Origin: Lactarius indigo | Lineage: Eukaryota > Basidiomycota > Agaricomycetes > Russulales > Russulaceae | Direction of reading: 5' to 3' | NCBI GenBank assembly: GCA_025766275.1 | Contig: JAFKAC010000002.1 | Coordinates: 1,364,001 to 1,428,000, forward strand | DNA length: 64,000 bases | Shown here: positions 24,105 to 34,335 of the stretch, in pieces | Numbering within the stretch: the stretch's first letter is position 1 | Layout of the letters: every line of letters begins with the position of its first letter | Program-made: the position numbers and the translations under genes | The notes under the pieces: model-generated | What the model was told of the DNA's origin: nothing | Seen by the model: the letters and a program-made list of their open reading frames with translations, nothing else | Databases searched by the model: none

Positions 24105-27100
24105 GCTAGGCGTATTGTATAAAGCCTTCCAGGCGGACGGTCGAGGGGAAATCCAATGTATCACGTAATTTATCATCAGCTGTAAGGGTAGCCACATTGG
24201 CACCTATGGTCAAGGTAGGCTTCTAATCAGGAGTCGGACTTCACCAGTCACTTGTTCCCGAGGGTGGTTGTTCTGGTGACCCCTGTTGTGCACGGAACAC
24301 GGATATCGGTGATGTATGAACGAAATGGGAAGTAGAGGCGTGCGTGTACTCAATAGAAACAGCGCTCAGCTGGAGGATTATTAGGGTCAAAGACTCGCAA
24401 GCTAACCAGGAGCAGCGGAGCCATAAGCGGAATGAACGAACACGCACGCGAACACGGCACCTTTTACCTTGCCTTTGACAGGTGATAGAACACGATTAAC
24501 CTGCCGTTCTTCGCACCAGAGTAAAAGGAAAGTACATTTACATACATTGACATGGTGAAATGACCCACCATGGGGCGAGATGATAACCGCATTGTAAAAT
24601 GAATCGACTGACACACGATGCACCTGAAATTCAAATGGGCTAGCAAAACGCAAAAGTGCTGTCACATGTCACGCGTGCCACGGCCCTCGGAATAGGTGCT
24701 GTATTTGCCTTCTTTGACTGTGGGGTTCAATTCCCGTCCGATTCATCAAAACCTCCTATAGAACCCGCCCTTCTCATAGAACCGCCTTATGAAAAGGTGA
24801 CTAACCTCATTTTATAATAACATGCCTTTGAGGTTAGTCAAAAAAGTAGGTATGTGATCAATCAAAGGAGGTTAACGAGGTTCTAACTGGTTTGACACAG
24901 GTAGAAAATATATATATATATATTTCGTGAGTTTTTGTGAACGGAACAACTCGACGACGCTCGGCAGCATCCACGGGAACAGAGTCCTGTTTCAGCTCCA
25001 GCAGCCGTGCATATCCACTGCACGAAACGTCTTTCGAGGTTCTGCATTCGTTTGGAAATTTCTCCGAGGGTGGGCACCCCCCACTCCTACACGTTGACAC
25101 CTTGCGACGTACATATGCCCAATAATCGCATTTCCTGTTCCCTATGAGACACGGATCAAATTGAGCCAGTGATTCGTTCCTTCACGATACTGGGATGGCG
25201 TGCTTTCCCTATCACTGCCCAGGCTTACGGGACCTTGCGGTATTCAAAGGGTGAATTGGTTCTTCAGCGGATTTGAAAATGCTTGTCTAACTCCCTTACT
25301 AGGCAATAGTCTTAACAAGGACATTTGGGAAAGTACAAATAAGATGCGATGAGTCCGAGTCCCCGCAGACAACACTTCGGTTGGTACTAGTAAAATGCCG
25401 CCTAGGTCTTTACAGCCACAAACCCATTCACATACGCCAATTTATGATTCCAGGATATCCCCGTGGGTCATCTTCTACCAGAGCCATGAGAAGCGCTCGG
25501 CGCCGCAGACTGCAACAGCCCAATTACATATCCCCCCGTCCTGCCCAGCCGGCGGTGACATCGTATTACGATCCACAACCTCCCACCGTATGTATCAGAG
25601 ATTGCTCTTGTCTCGCACGTTTCTCACGGAAAGTGCAGCAGGACGGTTTCAGAAACATAACACCAGTGCAGTTCGGACGCGGCAATGAAGCATACTGGGA
25701 AAACCCGGCGAACAGTTTCAACTACAATACGACTGGAAGTTTTGGAATCGGGGCCCCTCCACCATGGAATGGTGGTGAATATCCGCTGGTCAGTACACCT
25801 AACATAAGTTCAAAAACAATTCCCCACTCATACCTTCACTACTCAAGCCACAAGTCCAGTATGGACATTTTGGGCAAGGCGGAATAAACCACACTGGGTT
25901 CCCATTCGTGGCGGAGCCATTATCGAGCTTCGCAACGAATCCCTCGCATCCCTTCCCGGGGACGAGTGCAGCGCCTGAACAACCAAGGAGCGTCCCCAGT
26001 TTGGAATCTTTCCGGCTGCGGGGTTGCCTATGAAGGCCAAGACGAACTCCATCTCACCATTGTATTCAAAAAGGCTGTCGCATAAACGTTCTCGTGCACT
26101 ACTAGTTCCGGTGTCGTCTGTATAGCATTTGCAGATCAGCTGATCTCCACGAAATGCTCTAGAAATGAGAATGCGACATGATATGCTTGGATGCTGTCTT
26201 CAGGACCGACTATTTGTTTGGCAAAGCATGTGGGAGTAGGCGCTGTCCACACACAACAGTAGTACCTATTCTACATTTCGCTGGTCGACACGAGGCGATG
26301 TTTGCTGGCTCGCCTGTTCCTCAAGTAAAGGCCAACCTTGGGACGAAGGCATTCAAAACTGCTCGCCGTCGGTTGTCCCCGCTAGTAGGTGACCACAAGG
26401 TCATTTACGCATGGAGGTTTCCCTTTGGGCAGGAAGACATAACACGCATACTATGTGGACCAGAAGTGCGAAAAAGATCAAGATCCGCTTGCGTGCAGTT
26501 GTAAAGCCGGAAAAATTGAATTAATCACCTCAGGCTCACATCGGGGGCGCAGGGGTTTAGAGCGATTTTTTTTTTAAGAGCTCCCCGTATATTACTACAG
26601 TACGGGGAACAGGCTGCCACTCGGTATCAATCGGCCAGCACATCAGATGCGGCACCAATTGGCCCTATCAATTTGGTTCCATTCTCGAGGACCACGAGGC
26701 CTGGCTTTCGAAGGAAAACAGCCACTCATTTCATCTGATCATATCCGGGAAAACCGACGTCCATATCCGGAAAAATAGGCCCATATCCGAGTCCGTGGGG
26801 AACAGCCGCTCGTATCTTCTAGGCTCGTGATGAAAGGCACACAAGGCATTTCTAGGGTCGGCAAACCTATTATCTAAGTCCTTACGACACCTTCCGACCT
26901 TCCTAAAGCCGCTTCTTAGGTTCCTCCCCATGTTATCCGTCGACCCAAATCTAGAAGGGAAAGAGGGGGCCCCAAGAAATATACATCTAACCTTAGAAGC
27001 CGCAACGCCCAGTCTTAACGTGCTGATATGCTATGTGAGTTTTGGGGCAATACACCAGGTGGGTAGTCCCAGCGTGACGTATACCATCCGAGTTTGAGAT

Positions 27101-27840
27101 TCGTACTAGCTGCGGCACATCCGGCAATGTAAAAAGGATGAATACAGTGGGTCCTCAGAAATTTACGAAGATACGAGTATGTCTGTCATAGCGCAGGGTG
27201 ATTGTCGAGGCAAATCTGGACAAATGTACAAGATAAGGGGCGGTGGGTTCTGTGCTGACCCGGAATCTCTGACAGAGAGGGGAGTATGCGTCTGTTTTTC
27301 CGGAGAGCGCGCTGAATCCCAAGTCCTGAATCACTAGCTTGTCGCCTAAGCGCTTACCTTCGCCGATGGATTAGAGTCATTTGATATTTGAAGCTGTTTC
27401 GGCGTTCTAAGTATTTCCAGTGCATTCCCGGCGCTAGCCCGTCACTCTTCTTATTCTGCGTCCTACCAGAGGGACCTGAAGAGGCGGCAGATCCGGGCTC
27501 GCCCGTAATTAGCGTGCAGTGACTGCCGTGCGTTCGTTGACCAGCTCACCGGCTCAACGTTCACCGCCCAAGTGATCCGCAACAGTCCGCATATTGTTAC
27601 CGTTGTCGTTTCTGTTTCTCAGTTGGCTAGCGGCGGTCACCTGGCGCGATCCTCAGTCACAAGCGAACCTACTATGAGGTATTGGACGAAAATTACTCAA
27701 AGTCTCTAACTTCGCACCACGCCTCTTGTGGGGCTCGAATCACAGCCCCTCGTAAAGAGTGAACACATTACCAGGTTGGGTCGGTTCTCGCGGGTACGCG
27801 GCAACTGAGCCTCATTGCCTAGTACCACGATTTGCACCAT
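24105..27840 (+). repeat. S segment 3, left part (interrupted by the Plavaka-like element)
   Basis: Paralogue of 8217-12009. Landmarks include an (AT)n tract near 24910-24924, gene N copy 3, a T9 tract at 26566 and a minisatellite at 26715-26815. It stops at GATTTGCACCAT, exactly where unit 1 reads on at 12003-12014, and resumes at 51281. No additional gene supported. Confidence 0.7.
25395..26085 (+). pseudogene. Gene N pseudogene, copy 3
   Basis: Start MPPRSLQPQTHSHT. Exon 2 reads DGFRNITPVQFGRGNEAYW, FGIGAPPPWNGGEYPLV, then the frame shifts near 25840 (an indel before the QYGQFGQGG block). The final AYEGQDELHLTIVFKK and TAA (26083-26085) survive in another frame. Confidence 0.6.
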
Positions 27841-28263
27841 CGGGAAAAACCTACTTTGTTAATTTTCGATAATTTCAATATGCTATCGATAATTTAAAGC
27901 TATCCGACATTATTGTTATATTTGCGTGACCCTCTGATAATTTGTCGATACGCTTTCAAAAGACAAATGATAATTTTGATTAAAACGATTCAGCGTTTGC
28001 AGCTAAGCTACCGATAATCATCAAAGACGCTACTACTAACTATCAGCTATCCGAGCGATAACTATAGATCAGATTAACGAAAAAAGACCAGGAGACTTTT
28101 TTTTTTTTGGAGGGGTTTTAAAAAATTAATTGACGAGATTTCCCGGGTATAGGGCCCACTGTTGACTGACACACGTATTAGAACATTCAATAATACGAAA
28201 GGTGGAACGTACAGTGAGTCTGATTGGGGTCAGACGATCGGTTGTTGAAACCACATTGTATAT

Positions 28264-30497
28264 TTAGTCTTCAAGGTCTTCAAAGTCAAGTGCCGCAATT
28301 GGCACACTGGAGCCAGCACCAACATCGACAGCAACGCTATCACAGTCGCTTACTCAGTACCATGTTAGGATAGAGAAAGACGAACTCACCTTGCCTGGGT
28401 ATAAATTTCACTCATCATGGCACGGAACGCACCACTGCGTCTCTCCTTGATTTGACGCAGCGTGTTGATATGGCCGTTGTAAACATCCAAGTACGCAGAG
28501 GCTGAAAACTCTGTAACTTGCTGCTCACCCGTACGCCACTCATATAAAGTAGCATAGAGCTAAAAGATTTGGTTAGCTTACTCATGTGCGTACTGCAGAA
28601 AGAACTCACCGCCGTCACGACCAAAGCGACCATTGGGATTGGAACCTCACGCCGGTTTTCCCGATCACTACTCTCAGTGTATGCAAAGAAATGGGGAAAA
28701 CGCGCCGCAAAGGACGTGTTTCCCCCAGTGAAATACAGATCCCGGATCACTGTGATGATCCGATCATTTCGATATGGCCGCGTTCGCCTCTCAAGTCTGC
28801 GATTCACCCTAGGCTGACTGGATGTTAGCTGGAATCAGATTGAAGGACCAAACTCACCAGTCCCATCGTCGGAAAGGTGTAGTTGTAGTTGGAGAGTTGA
28901 TGACGGACACTTTCGATGATCTCCTCACGCGACGCCATAGCCAAAAAGATCGGCAATGTAATGGCATTGCACCGCTCTCTAACCTCAGCCCTGAAAAGGG
29001 AAATGCGAGCGCGTGGCTTCAAGCAGTGAGGGTGAAGTCGTCGCTGGTAACAAGACACATCACCACTTACCAAAGGTACAATCCTCACCAAGTACTCATC
29101 ATCTTCCATAAGTCGCTTATGGAGCATTGATGCTACCGGGCCATACGAATAGGCAGCAGTAATAAGGGCGTCACGAATAAAGGTGAAAGCACGAGCCAGG
29201 TTGGGAAATGCGTCATTGAACATCATTGCTGCCCGGACATTTTCAATGGCTTCTTGAATGACAGCGTGCACCAGGGGACACTGTGCAGTGAGCATGAGTC
29301 TGGTTGAACCTGGAGCAAAGGAAAGGTCGGTGTTCGAGGGCCACGTGAACTCGGACACAGTCGTAGCGCTGTCCTGGACCTGGCGAACACTCGGCGGAAC
29401 TATGATTGCTATTATAAAGACGTGTCAGAAAGATAAAAGATATGACAAGAGTACTCACCTGATGTCGATGTGCGCGACGCCGATGTGCGCGACACCGATG
29501 TGTGAGATACCGATATGCGCGGCACCGATGGAGGTGACGGCGATGTGGATTCAGGTGACACGGATGACGGCGCTGTCGACAGAGTGGCACCATGCCCGAT
29601 TGACGCGTCAGCGGTCAAAGCCCGGGGGGGCCTGGCCCGAGTGTACCTACCAATGGCCACGGAGGCACTTGTGGCCCCCGAACCTCGCCAGGTGGGTCTC
29701 TACAAGAGTGGTTAGGAATAGACAATTCTAAGCGGGGCCGCAAACCCACCTCGTTTGCTGTCGCCCCGGAGGGTCCAGCACGCTGTCCTTGGGTGCGATC
29801 TACCGAAGAGTCATCGATCCAGTCGTCTTCATTTTCAGACTGGGGTTCATCGGCGTTGGGATCCACGGGAGTATCGAGAGTATCAGTGGTGAGTTGGGAA
29901 ATAGATGCGAGACCGTAGTAGCCAGGGTAGAAAGACGTCGCTGAAAAAAAAAAACCGAGGCAAATAATCAACAAACAAACAAAAACAAAAACAAAAACAA
30001 ATTGTAAGCAGTCATCTTACTTCGGCGTAACGCGGGTTGCTTTCCCTTACCCTCATTACCCTCACTCTCGGAGGCTCTCTCAGGCTCGGCTTGCGCATCC
30101 TCATCTGTCAATCTGAGCTGCATCGGGCGACTATTGGCTGGACCTTTGGACAATCGGTAAGTAGATTAATCCTGATCTATGCGACTCTTACTTACCCTTG
30201 CCCTTGTCGGTATCTCGTGCCCTTTTGGGAGGGCTGGGCCGGACTTCTGAAGTGGTAGGGACGTCGGGGTCGTCATGAGGGGAGGTGCGTTTACCATTTC
30301 CTGATGATAGTGTGAGTTATGTCTGACTTCGAGGTTTCGGACATACCATTTAGGTCACTTTGAAGTTGGGTCAAGTTGTCGACCCCTTGACTACCGAAGG
30401 CATTCGCTTGGGTCGATGTAGTTTCACTTGTAGCACCTTCCAATAAAGCTTGATTTTTCTGCGACCCCCTCATTGATTGACGTGTGCGACGTGCCAT
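28264..30497 (-). CDS. DUF6532-like accessory protein of the Plavaka-like element
   Basis: A multi-exon gene divergent from the transposase. Exon 1 begins MARRTRQSMRGSQKN at 30497. Low-complexity acidic and Lys-rich exons follow (DADEPQSENEDDWIDD region; GKGKQPALRRS). The conserved part begins STRLMLTAQCPLVHAVIQEA, then AMMFNDAFPNLARAFTFIRD, MLHKRLMEDDEYLVRIVPLV, and AEVRERCNAITLPI. The last exons read VNRRLERRTRPYRNDRI, DLYFTGGNTSFAARFPHFF, EVPIPMVALVVTA, LYEWRTGEQQVTEFSA and FEDLED with TAA at 28264-28266. The PIPM-AL-TA-Y--L-EWR pattern is what I associate with DUF6532, a family common in Agaricomycetes. Its function is unknown. Exons after 29300 are joined by inference. Confidence 0.6.
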
Positions 30498-31656
30498 CAA
30501 GAATCGATTGAGACGGATAAAAGATGTTGAAAAGAATGGACGAAATGTGTAGAGCGAACAGGGAATGACAGGAATGGGGGCGCGTATAACCTAAAATGAG
30601 TGTGCGTGTTGATGCAGATGGCCTACGCGCGGGTGTCCTTGGCTTAGACCGGTTCTGTGAAGTTCACACAAGAGTGAGACGATGCGAGTAAAAACGATGT
30701 CCTTTATTGAGTAAAGTCTACGCCTTATATACCTCGAGCGGCAGTAAGTAAGAGCGGTGTGGTTGAAAACACCAAGTTGAATTACGAGAGGGAGGGTAGC
30801 GCGAGTGGAAGGAAGTAAGGAAGGTGAGGGTCGATAGCGACAGAGTCCGAGAGTCAGAGGGGTGACGATATCATACGTGAGCAGATCCCGCAGTTAGCGG
30901 TGTTGAACTAAGCCCAGCACAGTGATGAAACAGGGTATGTAGGTAGCGAAAAGTAAAGTATATGGCATGTATCTTGGTTGTAGTCCGATAGGAATTCGAG
31001 AAGGAGCGAGATGTAGCCATAAAGGCGGTACAAGTTGGTATCGACGAGGCCGGCCAGCGGAGGTGACATGAGTTGGTCACAACGGAGCGCACTGAGAGAC
31101 GATGAGAGTAAGATTCTGAGATCTGAAAAAAGGGAAGTCGGGCGTACCTTTGTCCGAAACAAAGAGCATAGCTCCTGGGCCGATCAACGGCCGAAGGTGT
31201 ATGCATTCACAATATTACAGGGCTGGGAAAAGGTGAGGTATAGGAAGGCTTGCAACGCGGGGAAGGGAAGAGAATGAGTTTCGAGGCGAGACCCTTGACG
31301 ACGCTTTGGGCGAGTCGCCTTCGGGAATGGTGTGGGTGGACGAGGAGGGCCGTCAGCGTCGGAGTAGTTGGGCATTTTGGCGAAGGGGAAGGAACGACTG
31401 GGGTTGAGACGAGATGATGGGGGAAGGAAAGAAAGAAAGATGTACATCCAGGCGAGCGATGGGAATTTTTGATGAGACGCGACGACCGCAGATCTTTCCT
31501 AGAAAGAGAGCCGAGTCACGTGTCAGACCAAAAAACCCTGAAACGACCAAGAGTTTTCGTCATTTCACTCACAAGGGCCGCAAGGGCCGCGGCGCCTTTA
31601 CAATTCGGATCAGCTCATCGCTGACTCATCGCATTCGTTTTCCTTTGTCTCCCACC
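30498..31656. other. Divergent intergenic region inside the Plavaka-like element
   Basis: 1.16 kb between the divergent accessory gene and the transposase start. Short open frames exist on both strands (for example 30871-31206 minus and 31184-31447 minus), but none shows a recognisable motif. Probably the promoters and 5' UTRs of both genes. Confidence 0.4.
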
Positions 31657-32271
31657 ATGAGCACTTCGTTTGTCCGCTGTACTGGCTGCGATAAATTTTT
31701 TACTCCTCAAGGTCATTCTCAACACGTCACCAGGACTCGGCGAGTGGGATGTCGTATTATGGAACAATTGGGGCCTCAACGGGTGGCATCTCGATTAGAC
31801 CCTCACGCCGCGTCTTCGGTGGTGCCAAACCACGTTTCAAGGTCATGCGACCCCACTAGTTCAAGACTTGGTAGTGGATACCATTCAGAACGTGAAGTTC
31901 TTTCGGTTGATGAGACTGGCTTGGCAACACATGAGGCTACTGGCGCCGTGATACCAGGTGAAGGTAAGATCTCCGCTTTGCCACGAGTCGCATTAATGGC
32001 GACATACTAGATGGCGACGAAATTGTGCCAGAGGATCTGGCTGACGCAGAGGATACTGACACGTTCGACATTTTAGCTACGGACGTCAACTTCTCGTCTC
32101 TGGCCAGTCCAAATCTGGAACCTCCCGATGCGACCCTGTCGTCAGCACCACCTCCGGAAGGCCACCTCGTGACTGGAACGGAGCCGTCCCATCCAGGTGT
32201 GTTGGTTATCGATCGCTTTCCTCACGGTTCTCCAGGAGCATCACTTCCTAGTATGACTCAAGGGCCGTCCA

Positions 32272-32811
32272 TGTAACGCCACTACAGGGGCGTTGAGTGC
32301 GACCTGCACTAAGTCAGTCAAACGATCGGTAGTCAAAGCTCAAAGGCTTGACTTCAGTAGTGATGATGCACAAGAGTCACAAGGACGCACGTCACTTGGA
32401 CTATAGAGGAAGGCTAAGACTCGAAGGTCTAGCTGAGGTGAGGGTCGGGGGATTCGCGAGACTACGCGTGAACGAGTGTAGTATTACACAAGAAGTCCAG
32501 TCTACCGTACAAGCTAGGTAGTACTAGGTTTAAATACGCCGAACCTACAGAGTGGGCGCAAAGCCGATCCTTATCAGAGAACAAAGGTAAGGCATAATCG
32601 GGAACAAAGGGAGAATCACGCGGGTCCGTGTGTGAGTGAGAAGTGAACGGAAACTAGCACATGTCGAGCTTTATCGAGAGATAACAGCGATAAGCAAAGC
32701 GCGTGATAGGAATTGGGTAATCGTATAGCCCGCGTGGTCGTACAGGGCTCGTAGTACGAGTGATAAGGAATGAGTGAAAGTAAGGAAAGAAGGAGTCCGA
32801 AAATCGTAACA
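32272..32811 (-). repeat. Element 1 LTR (3' LTR in transcription sense)
   Basis: 540 bp, TGTAAC...GTAACA on the plus strand, adjoining the polypurine tract at 32812-32823. Confidence 0.92.
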
Positions 32812-32823
32812 TTACCCCCCGTC
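32812..32823 (-). other. Element 1 polypurine tract
   Basis: Minus strand reads GACGGGGGGTAA immediately before the 3' LTR, the expected place for the plus-strand DNA primer. Confidence 0.7.
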
Positions 32824-32845
32824 TAGACTTGAAGACGCCTCGGCT

Positions 32846-34294
32846 TCAAGACTCTGGGTCGATAAGATCATAGATGTCCGCATCTAGGTCGTTCTCCGGC
32901 CAAGGAGAAATGTCAAGTCGACAGTAATGCGTTTTGAGGAATAGGAAAGGGCCGCGTTTGCCACACTTACGACACATCTTGTACTGTGGGCAACGGATTT
33001 CGTCGTGGTTAGCGTTCGTTTGGAAGCATCGTCCGCACCATCTTCCCTGAGTTTGGGCCGCAACGGTCGGTGGCTCGGGAACAGTGAAAGACGTGGAGGC
33101 TTCTGCTGTGACCGCGTGTCGTATCCGTTCATCGGCTTGGGAGGTCGTGATCACTTCTTCGACCATACCAGCCCGTCGAAAGATGCACCGATAAGATTGA
33201 TGCTCTTGACTTTGACAGTGGCGACAGGCTGGTCGCAGCCTAGTAGGACAGTCACGTACAAGGTGATGGGGGCTGTTGCAATGGTAGCAACGTCGGCGGT
33301 GGGGTTTGTCGGCAAGGCGGGGGAATTCCAGTGGTCCTCCGCGTCATGGGGAAAACGGAATGGCATAACGCGAGTGGCGCAGTGGGGCCGGTAGAGCTGT
33401 CATCCGGGCATATTCGTTGCCGATAGTGGCCAATGCCCCCGCGTACTGAAGTCGTCTCTTGGTGCTGGCTAGCATCAGGTCCATGGTGAGACGCTCTGAT
33501 CGTAACTTCCGCGCCTCGTCTTCTAACTTCTCGCTCTTTTCGTCGATTTCTTTGAGCGCAAGGAGTCCCGTCCGCAGTCTAGTGACCTCGGCGGTGAGTC
33601 GCGGCGAGTTAAGCTCAATGAGGGTTTCATCTAAGGCGCAAGCGCGGATGTCGTTGGGGTCGAAGAACTGAAGTTGTTCAGCGGTGAAGGGGGGAGCGGA
33701 GACATTAGGCCTTAGCGACGAGAGATAGACCGATTCCCCGTAGTGCGGTTGCCCCGCGCCCATTGTTCCTACTACCTCGGTGAATCCCTTGCGATAGTAG
33801 ATGTACTTCGCTGGGTTAGATCCACCATCTGGTAGTGGGATTTGCAATGGGTAGTACTTGGGGGTTCCTAGGGTGTTCGGGAAGAATGGGGCACCAGGGT
33901 CGTCTGTGTCGTTAGGGGGGGAATCAGGCCTGTCGTAATCAATGGGGGTGTGAACGCGGACTGGGGTGAAGGGTTCTAGTGGGGGTGGTGGTGTGGATGG
34001 TGGAGAGGATACGGGTGATTGTGCGTGTGTGTCGGGTGGAGGGGTGACTTGTTGTTGAGGAGGGGGCGTCGGAGAATACTGTCCTTCCTCGGGTGTTGAC
34101 GGGGTAAGTTCCCCAGGTTCTCGTTCGATGGGAATGGGGTAGTTGGCGATGGTATGTTGGGGGAATGGAGGTGGTGATAGGCGGGGAATGTCGGAGAGGT
34201 CGATGGTGACGATCCCTTGTTCAAGGACGGCTTCGAGTTGAGGGTTGCTGAGAATGTGGACGAGAGTGGTGTCGGATACTGGGGTGTCGGTCAT
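32846..34294 (-). CDS. Element 1 third ORF (post-Pol) with coiled coil and, beyond an in-frame TGA, CCHC zinc knuckles
   Basis: Begins MTDTPVSDTTLVHIL at 34294, 42 bases after the pol stop; the frame is open back to 34432, overlapping pol. Pro-rich residues lead to a region YYPLQIPLPDGG, HYGESVYLSSLRPN, APPFTAEQLQFF, LIELNSPRLTAEVTRLRTG, then a charged helical stretch likely to coil. A TGA at 33344-33346 ends the 316-aa frame. The same frame continues for 165 codons to 32846 with two canonical zinc knuckles (CYHCNSPHHLVRDC and CRHCQSQEHQSYRC) and a further Cys-rich cluster (CGRC...CRKC). The stop looks secondary (CGA to TGA would explain it). Element 2 has a related stretch fused to the Pol C-terminus. 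Function unknown; nucleic-acid binding is suggested by the knuckles. Confidence 0.65.
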
Positions 34295-34335
34295 TGTGGG
34301 GCTGAGGAGTGCGGGGGTGTGATTGAGGGTGTCTT

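Noticed and set aside
29412..29715. Frames with repeated DADVRDTDV / MCATPMCA-like periodicity
   Set aside because: A short degenerate repeat (GCGACGCCGATGTGC-like) inside an exon/intron stretch of the DUF6532-like gene creates these in several frames.
33976..34224. His/Pro-rich 82-codon minus frame
   Set aside because: Out-of-frame shadow of the Pro-rich part of the element 1 third ORF.
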